Source of the DNA: Prado023 sp963777855
Lineage (GTDB): Bacteria > Actinomycetota > Actinomycetes > S36-B12 > CAIYMF01
Assembly: GCA_963777855.1 (NCBI GenBank)
Contig: CAVZRW010000011.1
Location: forward strand, 243,942-307,941
Length of the DNA stretch: 64,000 nt
Direction: 5' to 3'
A model generated the notes under the pieces. The model searched no databases and had not been told where the DNA came from. It saw only the letters and a list, made by a program, of their open reading frames with translations. Positions 24,117 to 33,023 of this stretch are shown piece by piece. Every line of letters begins with the position of its first letter. Positions within the stretch are counted from its first letter, which is position 1. Position numbers and translations under genes: made by a program.

Positions 24117-25026
24117 ACCGCTGACGCTACCGGGGGCACGAGGCACCCGGACCCCGTCGACCACGGTCGTGGCCCGCACCGGAAGGGGCCCGACCCGCTC
24201 ACCGTCGGCGTAGGCGACCTGATCCGGGGCGTGCAGCTCCACCACCCCCACGGGCGTCTCGGTGACGGCCGGGTGCTCGACGTGCCGCCCGGAGTACAGC
24301 CGCGGGAACACGCGGATCAGCTCGGGCCGGGAGATCGAGTGCACCCAGAGCATGTCGAGCCGGCCGTCGTGCATGTCGGCGTTCGGGCAGACCCTCATCC
24401 CGCCGCCGAACGAGGGCCCATTGCCCAGGGAGACCAGCATCGCGTCGTCCCTGACCAGCTCACCGTCGACGAGCACCCGGTACGGGATCGGGGAGAACTT
24501 GCGCAGCTCGGCGAGCATCGCCACCACGTACCGGGCGTCGCCGCTCGGCCGGGTCATCTGGTTGGCCCGCTCGTTGACCATGGAGTCGAAGCCGGTGGAC
24601 AGCACGCACAGGAAGTACCGGCTCTGGCCGTCGGCGGTGAGTCACATGCCCCACGTCGAAGGCCCGGGTAGCGCCGGCGAGCACCACGCGGACCGCGTCG
24701 GCGGCCGACCCGGTCGGGATGCCCAGGCTCGTGGCGGCGTCGTTGCCCGTGCCCAGCGGCACGACTCCCAGGGCGGTGGGCGTGCCGACGACCGACTGCA
24801 GGGCCATGTGCACGGTGCCGTCCCCGCCGACGGCGACCAGGGCGTCGAGGCCCTCGGCCATCGCGGCCTCGATCAGCTCGTGGGCATGCTCAGGGCTGTC
24901 GCCCTCGAGGGCCAGCACGTGGTCCCCGCGGCTGGCCAGCCCGCGCAGGATGTCCCCGGAGTGCCGCGCGGCGCGCCCGCGGCCCGAGGTGGGATTGACC
25001 AGGACCCCGATGCGTCGCCTCTCCAC
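24117..25026 (-). CDS. Diacylglycerol kinase-like lipid kinase (frameshifted)
   Basis: About 303 residues of a DagK/YegS-type lipid kinase that phosphorylates diacylglycerol or a related lipid with ATP. The N-terminal frame carries IGVLVNPTSGRGRAARH, DALVAVGGDGTVHMALQSV (the GGDGT signature) and GVVPLGTGNDAATSLGIP. After a small indel near 24640 the C-terminal frame continues with CVLSTGFDSMVNERAN, LGNGPSFGGGMRVCPNADMHDGRLD and YADGERVGPLPV. No stop occurs between this frame and helY, so a second small error near 24120 is possible. GTG 25026 lies 11 bases after the tatC stop. Confidence 0.82.
24124..24129 (-). promoter_or_regulatory. Leaderless -10 element of helY
   Basis: On the minus strand TAGCGT ends seven bases before the helY ATG at 24116. 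It supports this start rather than read-through from the preceding lipid-kinase frame. Confidence 0.5.
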
Positions 25027-25037
25027 GGGCGTGAACC

Positions 25038-25903
25038 CTACTGGAGGGGTGAGGGGTTCGGATCCAGTGGCGAGGTCTCGTCGTCGCCCCATTCGGGATC
25101 GGCCTGTGCGCGGCGGGCCCGGCGCCGGTCGTTGACCCAGCACACCAGCCACGCCAGGCCCATGAGCAGCGAGCATCGGGCCGGCCAGCAGGCTCAGGTT
25201 GAAGGGGTCCCCGGTCGGGGTGGCCAGGGCGGCGAAGATCACCACGCCGAGCACGATCCAGCGCCACCACGAGCGCAGCCGGTCGGCCGGCAGGACACCG
25301 GCGAAGTTCAGCGCGACGACCAGCAGCGGCAGGAGGAACCCGAGGCCGAACACGAGCATCATCCGCAGGAAGAACGACAGGTAGCGGTCGACCGAGATGA
25401 TGTTCTCGATGTTCTCCGGGGTGAAGCCCAGCAGGATCTGCAGGCCCCGGGGCAGGAACGAGTACGCCAGCGCGGCACCGGCCAGGAACATGGGCGTGGC
25501 CACGCACGACGAAGCCCAGCGCCCAGCGCCGCTCGTTGCGGTGCAGCCCGGGCGTGACGAACCGCCACAGCTGGTAGAGCCACACCGGGCTGGCCAGCAG
25601 CACCCCGGCCACGCCCGCGACCTTCATCTGCATGACGAACGGGTCGGCGACACCGGTGAAGGCCAGCGTCATGTCGCGGCCCTCGGCCTCGGCCTGCGCC
25701 ACGACAGTGTCGAACGGGGCTCGGATCAGCGCGAAGATCTCGTCGTACATCACCCAGGCGACGACCATGCCGACGGCGATCGCCAGCAGCGACTTGACCA
25801 GTCGGGAGCGCAGCTCGCGCAGGTGCTCGGACAGCGGCATCGCGCCCGAGTCCGCAGGGGCACCCCCCGGATCCGGGCCCCGGCTCACGGCAGGGGCGCT
25901 CAC
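25038..25903 (-). CDS. tatC: Twin-arginine translocase subunit TatC (two frameshifts)
   Basis: Membrane core of the Tat protein-export system, recognising twin-arginine signal peptides. About 288 residues with the family hallmarks MPLSEHLRELRSRL, then FTGVADPF, ASPVWLYQLWRFVTPGL and NERRWALGFVV. After an extra base near 25500 it continues TPMFLAGAALAYSFLPRG and FGLGFLLPLLVVALNFAGVL. After a second insertion near 25170 the tail reads LLMGLAWLVCWVNDRRRARR and ends at a TAG (25038-25040). The GTG start overlaps the tatA stop (GTGA). Both frameshifts leave strongly conserved halves, so sequence error is likely. Confidence 0.88.
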
Positions 25904-26174
25904 GCCTGGTTGGGCGGCTGGACCTGGGTCGGCTGCGGCGGGGCCTGCACCTGCGGGGCCTGCGGGGCCGGCGGCACCTGCCGGCAGCGGGCACCCCCGG
26001 GGCGGCGGTCAGCGGCGCCGAGGTGGGATCGTCGACGAGCCCCTTGGTCTCGGCCTTGAAGATCCGCAGGGACCGGCCGATGCCGCGTGCGGCGTCCGGC
26101 AGCCGCTTGGCGCCGAAGAGCAGCACGACGAGGAGCACCAGGATGAGCAGCTCAGAGCCTTTGAGGTTGGGCAT
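25900..26174 (-). CDS. tatA: Twin-arginine translocase subunit TatA (one frameshift)
   Basis: Small pore-forming Tat subunit. One N-terminal membrane helix (SELLILVLLVVLLFGAKRLPDAARGIGRSL) is followed by the amphipathic helix and KAETKGL. The Pro/Gln-rich tail (APQAPQVQAPPQPTQ) continues in a different frame after an indel near 25985 and ends in a TGA overlapping the tatC start. I chose ATG 26174 because GGAGGG lies just upstream. The order tatA-tatC-(lipid kinase)-helY on one strand matches the mycobacterial arrangement apart from the kinase. Confidence 0.88.
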
Positions 26175-26310
26175 GGGACCCTCCAGCGTCACGCTCCCGC
26201 GGTCGCGGGACTGCGCCTAGGGTACGGCCGCGGTGCGCCGCAGCCCAACACCGACGGGTTCGACGCAGGTTCGAGCTGGGTCAGCGATCCAGCTGTCCGG
26301 CGACCCGGCG

Positions 26311-26652
26311 TCAGCCGGCCTGGCTGACCGCGCCGACGATGTCCACCTCGGTCTCCAGCCACAGGGCGAAGTCGAGCAGCTCGTCGCGGGTCAGCGCGTC
26401 GCAGGTGGCCTCCATCACCCGGGCCTCCAGGTACTCCAGCGGGATGTCGACCCGGTGGACGCGCACCCCCGCGCCGGAGAGCAGGGTCACCACCTCGTCG
26501 TCGGCCGGCTTGCAGACGTCGGTCTCGCAGGTGGCGCAGGTGAAGGTGTAGGTGGACCAGCCCAGCTCGGTGGCCACCGTCACGGTCACGTCGGCGGGCG
26601 TGAGGTCCACGTCACCGCACGTCGGACATGTCGCCTTGATCGTCGTCACCAT
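26311..26652 (-). CDS. Conserved zinc-ribbon-like protein
   Basis: 113 residues with two Cys-x2-Cys pairs near the N-terminus (KATCPTCGDVDL and FTCATCETDVC), suggesting a zinc ribbon. An acidic helical tail follows (LEYLEARVMEATCDALTRDELLDFALWLETEVDI). The start is ATG 26652 with GAGGAGG upstream. It lies between pafBC and tatA on the same strand. I do not recognise a named function; a small DNA- or RNA-associated zinc protein is possible. Confidence 0.7.
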   Translation of the reverse strand: MVTTIKATCPTCGDVDLTPADVTVTVATELGWSTYTFTCATCETDVCKPADDEVVTLLSGAGVRVHRVDIPLEYLEARVMEATCDALTRDELLDFALWLETEVDIVGAVSQAG

Positions 26653-26763
26653 GCACCTCCTCGACTGCTCCGCTCACCTGTCGGATGTCATCGGTGCGCG
26701 GTACCGCCGACTTGAGCAACCCGCGGCGCTCTCGCGCGCGCCGGCCCCAGGCCTGCCGGCACG

Positions 26764-28738
26764 CTACTGGCTCGGCGTGCCGCCGTCGGGGAGATCCGTG
26801 CTCGCCACGCGGGTGGCGCGGGCATCGGCGAGCACCTGTGCCACCAGCCACGACGGCTCGCGCAGGACCACCAGGCCGGCGCCCGAGAGCACGAGCCTCC
26901 GGGCCCAGCGGTAGTCGCCCACCGGCAGCTCGGCGCGCACCCAGCCCTCCGGCAGGCTCCAGCGCCGCGTGCTCGGGTGCCGGTCGAGCAGGCCGGTGCC
27001 CGGGGCGATGTCGACGACGACCCGCAGGCCCGTCGCAGCCAGGGTGAGCGCCATGGGCTCGATGCTGTCCTCCCCGGCGTCGACCGGTGCAGCGGGCTCC
27101 ATGCTGGCGCGGGCCTCGAGGATCCGGTCGAGGCGGAACAGGCGCAGGCCCTGGGCCGAGCGGCAGTAGGCGCGCAGGTACCCGTACCCGTCGACCACGA
27201 CGATCGCCAGGGGGTCCACGAGCCGCTGGGTGATCTGGTCGCGCACGGCCCCCAGGTAGGTCAGCTCGACGGCCCGCCCCGCGGCCATGGCCTCCTCCAC
27301 GGGGGCGACGACCTCGTCGGGGAGGTCGATGCGCACCGCCAGGGCCCCGGGGGCCGGCGCATGCTCGCCGAGCGCGCCGCTGACCTTGGCCGTCACGCTG
27401 GCCAGCACGTGGCGGTCGTGGCCGCCGGGGACCCCGGCCAGGGCGTCGAGGGCCACGACGAGCGCGAACCCCTCGTCAGGGGTCAGGGTCAAGGGCTCGG
27501 CGAGGTCCAGGGCATCGATCACCTCGATGATGCCGCCGTCCTCCCAGTACTGGATGTCGAACAGCGTCCAGTCGTCGGCGCCCGAGGTGATCACCGAGTC
27601 GAGGTCCTCGCGCAGCTGGTCCTCGGTGATGCTGAAGTGCGCGGCTGCCTCGGCCATGCTCACCCCGCTGTTGGCCGCCAGCCACGGCACCAGGGCCAGC
27701 AGCCGGGAGAACTGCTCCGCGCCCGGACCCGCGGGGGCCGACGCCTGGGCCCGGCCCGCGCGCGGAGCGGGGGCCTCGTGGGCCGCGATCAGGGCGTCGC
27801 ACTGGCGCAGCGCCTCGGAAACGGCCCGGGGCGGACCCTCGACGCGCACCCCGGGGGCCAGGGCCAGCGCACCGGCGACACCGGCGACGAGGTCGTCGAC
27901 CTCCAGGCGGAGCCGGTCCCAGCCGTCGGGCGTCGGCACCCCGATGCTCGGCTCCGCGCCGCAGCCCCGCGCCGACACCGGGAGCCAGGGCGAGGTCGAG
28001 TCCCTGGACCTGCGCCGGTCGGAATCGGCCCACCGCCGCGCGACCGTCGAAGTCGTCGGGCACCTCGAAGGGCTGCCCGTCGGGGTCCGAGCGCACGGGG
28101 CCCTCGATCCGGGATGCGCGGAACACGCGCAGGTCGCCCCGGTCGGTGTCGTGGCCGACGAGGTACCAGTGGGCGCGCCACCACACGACGCTCCACGGCT
28201 GGACGTGGCGTGGGGTGGCGCGGCCGTCGGTGGCCTTCCGGTACCCGAACACCACGGGGGTGCGCGTGCTGCAGGCACGGATCAGCTCGGTCAGGTGGGT
28301 CGAGTCCGCCGACATCCCGGCGATGGGCGCGGGGCTCTCGGCTGCCTGCACGCCCAGGCGCGCCTCCACCTTGCGCAGGGCGTTGAGCGCCGAGGGGGCC
28401 AGGTCGGCGCGCTGCCACACGCGCGCGGCCAGCCCGAGGACGGCGAGCTCGGCACGGTCGAGGTCCAGGGGGGGCAGCGTCCAGTCCCCCTCGATGCGGT
28501 ACCCGGTGACCACGCCCGACGCGTCGGTCAGGGTGACCACGGGCACGCCCATCCCGCGCAGCTGGTCCTTGTCGCGCTCGAACATCCGCTCGAAGGCCTC
28601 CGGGGAGGCGGTGGGGCTGTACCCGCGCACGACCTTGCGGATCTCCTCGCGGGTCAGGCCCACGCGCGAGCCCCGCAGGGCCATGAGCAGGTTCAGCAGC
28701 CGCTCGGCCTTGCTGTACGGCTGGGCGGCTTCGACCAT
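26764..28738 (-). CDS. pafBC: PafBC transcriptional regulator, PafB-PafC fusion (one frameshift)
   Basis: WYL-domain activator of the LexA-independent DNA-damage response. Two homologous halves are joined. PafB: YSKAERLLNLLMALR HTH start, LTREEIRKVVRGY, a central region, WYL part HVQPWSVVWWRAHWYLVGHD, and a WCX tail. PafC: QFSRLLALVPWLAANSGVSMAEAAAHF HTH, then a WYL part with VDPLAIVVVDGYGYLRAYC. An Ala/Pro-rich linker connects them. An indel near 27960 splits the frame within the PafB tail, with conserved coding on both sides. Separate genes in mycobacteria, fused in some other actinobacteria. Its start overlaps the FKBP stop (TGATG). Confidence 0.85.
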
Positions 28739-29103
28739 CAGCGAACGGCGAGCAGGTCGATCACGAAGACCAGCGTGCGCCCGGCCAGACGGTGCCGGCC
28801 GTTCTCCCCGTAGGCGTAGCGCGGCGGGATGACCAGCTCGCGGCGCCCGCCGACCCGCATGCCGGGGATGCCGTCCTGCCAGCCCTGGATCAGCCCGGCC
28901 AGCGGGAACTCGATCGGCTCGCCGCGGTCCCACGAGGCGTCGAACTGCTCGCCGCTCTCGAAGTCGACGCCCAGGTAGTGGACGGTGACCTGGGCCCCCG
29001 GGGTGGCCTCCTTGCCCTCCCCCACCACGAGGTCGCGCACGACGAGCTCGGTCGGTGCCGGGCCCTCCTGGAAGTCGATCTCGGGCTTGGTCAGCTCGGT
29101 CAT
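28738..29103 (-). CDS. FKBP-type peptidyl-prolyl isomerase, cytoplasmic
   Basis: 121-residue single-domain FKBP. Motifs: VTVHYLGVDFESGEQFDASWDRGEPIEFPL, LIQGWQDGIPGMRVGGRRELVIPPRYAYG and TLVFVIDLLAV. There is no signal peptide. ATG 29103 (MTELTKPEIDFQEG). It lies directly upstream of pafBC with a one-base overlap and behind a related lipoprotein gene, so the pair probably arose by duplication and may catalyse prolyl isomerisation inside and outside the cell. Confidence 0.92.
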   Translation of the reverse strand: MTELTKPEIDFQEGPAPTELVVRDLVVGEGKEATPGAQVTVHYLGVDFESGEQFDASWDRGEPIEFPLAGLIQGWQDGIPGMRVGGRRELVIPPRYAYGENGRHRLAGRTLVFVIDLLAVR

Positions 29104-29192
29104 GGCTGTGGTCCTCTCGGCGGGTGGTGTGGGCGGGTCGGGGTGGGCGGGGTGGGGGGTGGGCCTGGGCAGGGGGGCTCGGGTGTGTCGGC

Positions 29193-29741
29193 TCAGGCGC
29201 CGGAGGTGCGTGCGGCGAGGTCGACGACGAACACGAGGGTCTCGTTCGGCCCGATCCCGGGTGGGCCGGCCTGCTCGCCGTAGGCCAGCTCCCCGGGGAT
29301 CACCAGCACGCGTCGGCCGCCGGGCTTCATCCCGACCAGGCCCTGCTGCCAGCCGGCAATGACCTGGTTGAGGCTGAAGGTGATCGGCTGGCCGGACTGC
29401 CACGAGGAGTCGAACACCTCCCCGGACCGCTGGCCGAGGCCGACATAGTTCGCGGCGGCGATGTCACCGGGCGCGACGGGCTCCCCGGTGCCCTCGATGA
29501 GGTCGATCACGACCAGCTCGGTGGCCGGGCCGAACTCCTGGCCCAGCGTGACCGTCGGCTCCTCGTCCGCATCGCCGGTGACCGTCAGGCCCGGGATCGA
29601 CTCCACGGTCCGCACCGGCGCAGGCGCTGCCGCGGTCGCGGAGGCCTGCGAACGGCCGTTGTCGGAGGTCAGTGTGGCGCAGCCGGAGAGTCCGATCAGC
29701 AGCACCAGGGCGGCGGGAACAGCGCGATTCACCCGCCGCAC
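29193..29741 (-). CDS. FKBP-type peptidyl-prolyl isomerase, lipoprotein
   Basis: 182 residues with a lipoprotein signal ending in the lipobox LSGC (Cys21), a Ser/Ala-rich linker, then an FKBP domain (ANYVGLGQRSGEVFDSSWQSGQPITFSL, VIAGWQQGLVGMKPGGRRVLVIPGELAYG, TLVFVVDLAA). It would be anchored to the outer face of the membrane after processing by Lgt, Lsp and Lnt. It lies between pafA and the cytoplasmic FKBP gene, with an 89-base gap before the latter. Confidence 0.92.
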   Translation of the reverse strand: MRRVNRAVPAALVLLIGLSGCATLTSDNGRSQASATAAAPAPVRTVESIPGLTVTGDADEEPTVTLGQEFGPATELVVIDLIEGTGEPVAPGDIAAANYVGLGQRSGEVFDSSWQSGQPITFSLNQVIAGWQQGLVGMKPGGRRVLVIPGELAYGEQAGPPGIGPNETLVFVVDLAARTSGA

Positions 29742-29796
29742 TCTAGTCGGCCCCCAGCGCAGCGGCGCCCACGGCCCACCGGGGGCTGTGCGCGGA

Positions 29797-31174
29797 CTAC
29801 ATCGACTCGATGAGCCGCTCGACCCGGTCGTCGGTGGACTTGAACGGGTCCTTGCACAGCACCGTGCGCTGGGCCTGGTCGTTGAGCTTGAGGTGGACCC
29901 AGTCGACCGTGAAGTCCCGGCGCTTGGCCTGGGCTGCGGCGATGAACTCCCCGCGCAGCCGGGCGCGGGTGGTCTGGGGTGGCACGGTCTTGGCCTCGAA
30001 GACCTCCACCTCGCTGCCCACGCGCGCGGCCAGGCCGCGGGCCTCCAGCCGGTTGAACAGGCCCCGGGAGCGCGAGATGTCGTGGTAGGCCAGGTCGAGC
30101 TGGGCGATCCGCGGGGAGCCCCAGTGCAGGTCGTGGGTCGTCATGTAGCGCTGCAGGAGCCGGTGCTTGATCACCCAGTCGATCTCGGTGTCGACCTGGT
30201 GCAGGTCTCCGGATCCCACCGCCGCCAGGGTGCGCCGCCAGAGGTCGAGCACCTGGGCGTACAGCGGCACCTCGGCCAGGCCCGTCGTCTCGGCGAAGCG
30301 CTGGCAGCGCTCGAGGTAGTCGCTCTGGATCTGCCACGCCGAGAGCATCCGGCCGTTGGCCAGGCGCACCGTCCGCGATCCGGTGAGGTCGTGGCTGATC
30401 TCCCGGATGGCCCGGATCGGGTTCTCCAGCGTGTGGTCGCGCATCGACGACCCCGCCTCGAGCATCCGCAGCACCAGGTCGGCGCTGCCCACCTTGAGCA
30501 GGGTGGTCGTCTGGCTCATGTTCGAGTCCCCGACGATGACGTGCAGCCGCCGGTACTTCTCGGCGTCGGCGTGCGGCTCGTCGCGGGTGTTGATGATCGG
30601 CCGGGAGCGGGTGGTGGCCGAGGAGACACCTTCCCAGATGTGCTCGGCGCGCTGGCTCAGGCAGTACACCGAACCGCGGGGGGTGGACAGCACCTTGCCT
30701 GCGCCCGCGATCAGCTGCCGGGTGACCAGGAACGGTATGAGGGCATCGGCGATTCGGGAGAAGTCCCCGACCCGACCCACGAGGAAGTTCTCGTGGCAGC
30801 CGTAGGAGTTGCCGGCCGAGTCGGTGTTGTTCTTGAACAGGTAGATCTCGCCGTCGATCCCCTCCTCGGCCAGTCGCTGCTGGGCGTCGACCACCAGGCC
30901 CTCGAGGATGCGCTCGCCGGCCCGGTCGTGGATCGACCAGGGTGCGCAGGTCGTCGCACTCCCCCGTGGCGTACTCGGGATGGCTGCCCACGTCCAGGTA
31001 CAGCCGCGCCCCGTTGCGCAGGAACACGTTCGAGCTGCGACCCCAGGCCACGACCCGGCGGAACAGGTAGCGCGCCACCTCGTCCGGGCTCAGGCGCCGC
31101 TGGCCCTTGAACGTGCAGGTGACCCCGTACTCGGTCTCGATGCCGAAGATCCGCCGGCTGTGCGGATCAGGCAT
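29797..31174 (-). CDS. pafA: Pup ligase PafA (one frameshift)
   Basis: Attaches the deamidated C-terminal glutamate of Pup to substrate lysines using ATP. About 459 residues. The N-terminal part RRIFGIETEYGVTCTF, RNGARLYLDVGSHPEYATGECDDLRTLVD is in one frame. A single extra base near 30930 shifts the rest (YLFKNNTDSAGNSYGCHENFLV, PIINTRDEPHADAEKYRRLHVIVGDSNMSQTTTLLKVG). The E-T-E-Y motif holds the metal and ATP ligands of this glutamine-synthetase-like fold. The start overlaps the prcA end by eight bases. Confidence 0.92.
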
Positions 31175-31880
31175 CGGCGAGGTCACGCAGCTGCTCGGCA
31201 CCGATCCGGCGGAAGGTCCGGCGGGGCCGGTCGCGCTGGAGCAGGGCGACCTCGAGGTGGGCCGGTGGGATCTCGCGCGGGCCGGGGGCCCCGGACGGGG
31301 TGCCCGGCGGGGCCGAGCGGGCCAGCGCGTCGATGGCCAGCCGCAGGCCCTCGGCCAGGCTCAGGCCCTCGCGCCAGTGCTCGGCCAGGTGCGCAGCGAT
31401 CGCCTCCGACGAGCCGCCCATGGCCACGAACCCGTGCTCGTCGGCCACCGAGCCGTCGAACGTGAGCCGGTAGATCTGGTCGTCGGAGGCCTCGGTGCCC
31501 ACCTCGGCGACCACGAGCTCCACCTCGTAGGGCTTGGCCGCCTCGGTGAAGATCGTGCCCAGGGTCTGGGCGTAGGCATTGGCCAGGCTCCGGCCGGTCA
31601 CGTCGCGGCGGTCGTAGGAGTAGCCGCGCATGTCGGCCAGGCGCACCCCGGCCACGCGCAGGTTCTCGAACTCGTTGTACTTGCCCACGGCCGCGAAGCC
31701 GATCCGGTCGTAGATCTCGCTGATCTTGTGCAGGGCCCGAGACGGGTTCTCGGCGACCAGCAGGATCCCCTCGGCCACCTGGACCACGACCACGCTGCGG
31801 CCCCGGGCGATGCCCTTGCGCGCGTAGTCGGCCTTGTCCTTGATCAGCTGCTCGGGCGAGACGTAGAACGGCATGCTCAT
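31167..31880 (-). CDS. prcA: 20S proteasome alpha subunit
   Basis: Outer-ring subunit of the bacterial 20S proteasome, 237 residues. The N-terminal gate segment is MPFYVSPEQLIKDKADYARKGIARG, followed by the alpha-type fold (SVVVVQVAEGILLVAENPS, LHKISEIYDRIGFAAVGKYNEFENLR, GYSYDRRDVTGRSLANAYAQ). There is no catalytic threonine, as expected. The ATG overlaps the prcB stop by four bases. Confidence 0.95.
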   Translation of the reverse strand: MSMPFYVSPEQLIKDKADYARKGIARGRSVVVVQVAEGILLVAENPSRALHKISEIYDRIGFAAVGKYNEFENLRVAGVRLADMRGYSYDRRDVTGRSLANAYAQTLGTIFTEAAKPYEVELVVAEVGTEASDDQIYRLTFDGSVADEHGFVAMGGSSEAIAAHLAEHWREGLSLAEGLRLAIDALARSAPPGTPSGAPGPREIPPAHLEVALLQRDRPRRTFRRIGAEQLRDLADA

Positions 31881-32719
31881 CGCGAGGCCTCCCCCATGCG
31901 TGCGACCGGACCGTCAGGGTGCTGCATGCGCCGATCCACGACCCCTCCGCAGACAGCGGCGAGCTGCTGCTCGTCGATGCGCCGGTAGCCGGCGGCGTCG
32001 ACGACCACGACGACCGGGAAGATCCGCCGGGCCATGTCCGGCCCGCCGGTCGCGGAGTCGTCGTCGGCGGCGTCGTACAGGGCCTCGATGCAGACCTCGA
32101 CCGCGGTGGCCTCGTCCATGTCGGGGCTGAACAGCTTCTTCAGCGACCCGCGGGCGAACAGCGACCCGGAGCCGACCGAGTAGTGCGCGTGCTCCTCGTA
32201 GCGACCCCCGGTCACGTCGTAGGAGAAGATCCGCCCGGCGTCGAGGTCCGGGTCGTACCCGGCGAGCAGCGGCACCGCGGCCAGGCCCTGCATGGCCAGG
32301 CCGAGGTTGCTGCGCAGCAGCGAGGCCAGGCGGTTGGCCTTGCCGTCCAGCGACAGCGCCGAGCCCTCGATCTTCTCGTAGTGCTCGAGCTCCACCTGGA
32401 ACAGCCGTACGAGCTCCAGGGCGATGCCCGCCGAGCCGGCGATGCCGATGCAGGCGTGGTCGTCGGCCGGGAACACCTTCTCGATGGTGCGCTGGGCGAT
32501 GACGTTGCCCATGGTGGCGCGCCGGTCACCGGCCATCACCACGCCGCCGGGGCGGGTGACGGCCACGATGGTGGTGCCGTGCGGGGCGTCGAGGCCGGAG
32601 GCGTCGCCGGCCACCGCCGAGGCACGCATCAGCAGGTCAGGACGGTGCTGGGCCAGGTACTCGGCGAAGGAGGACTCCCCCACGAGCGAGAACGCGGCCG
32701 GAAGCGGGCCTGTGGCCAC
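31877..32719 (-). CDS. prcB: 20S proteasome beta subunit
   Basis: Catalytic subunit of the 20S proteasome. 280 residues with a 48-residue propeptide (ending LDAPHG) that is removed to expose the N-terminal nucleophile Thr49 in TTIVAVTRPGGVVMAGDRRATMG. Asp17-like and Lys33-like residues of the mature enzyme are present in the AGDRRAT and EKVFPADD region. The start GTG overlaps the last base of the pup stop codon (TAGTG). It forms a tight pup-prcB-prcA-pafA unit. Confidence 0.95.
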   Translation of the reverse strand: MATGPLPAAFSLVGESSFAEYLAQHRPDLLMRASAVAGDASGLDAPHGTTIVAVTRPGGVVMAGDRRATMGNVIAQRTIEKVFPADDHACIGIAGSAGIALELVRLFQVELEHYEKIEGSALSLDGKANRLASLLRSNLGLAMQGLAAVPLLAGYDPDLDAGRIFSYDVTGGRYEEHAHYSVGSGSLFARGSLKKLFSPDMDEATAVEVCIEALYDAADDDSATGGPDMARRIFPVVVVVDAAGYRRIDEQQLAAVCGGVVDRRMQHPDGPVARMGEASR

Positions 32720-32916
32720 TACTGGCCGCCCTTCTGCACGAAGCCGCGCACGAACTCCTCGGCGTTCTCCTCGAGGACGTCGTCGATCTCCTCGAGCAGG
32801 GCGTCGACGTCGGCGTCCAAGGACTCCTTGCGCGCGGACGTGGTGGGTGCGGGGGCCGCCTCGGGCTCGTCCTCCGGGCGGGGCCTGTGGTGCTCGCTGG
32901 ACTCGCGGGTGCTCAC
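32719..32916 (-). CDS. pup: Prokaryotic ubiquitin-like protein Pup
   Basis: 65-residue intrinsically disordered tag. The C-terminal half is the coiled-coil-prone ARC-binding region (LDADVDALLEEIDDVLEENAEEFVRGFVQKGGQ), ending in Gly-Gly-Gln. The terminal glutamine must be deamidated by Dop before PafA can ligate it. It starts at GTG 32916 with AGGAGG five bases upstream. A TAGTGT -10-like element lies at 32951-32946 on the minus strand. Confidence 0.96.
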   Translation of the reverse strand: MSTRESSEHHRPRPEDEPEAAPAPTTSARKESLDADVDALLEEIDDVLEENAEEFVRGFVQKGGQ

Positions 32917-33023
32917 GGGTGCCTCCTAGGTGTGCGTCGCCCCCGACACTAGTGCCGAAGCCGGGCACGCACACCGTTCGTCCCCGAGCCGCGCGGCGCG
33001 TCGCAACGCACCCCGCCGGGCGC

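Noticed and set aside
24117..24605. A kinase-helicase fusion protein of 1072 residues
   Set aside because: The kinase N-terminus is in another frame, and a leaderless promoter geometry precedes the normal HelY start. Treated as two genes with sequence errors.
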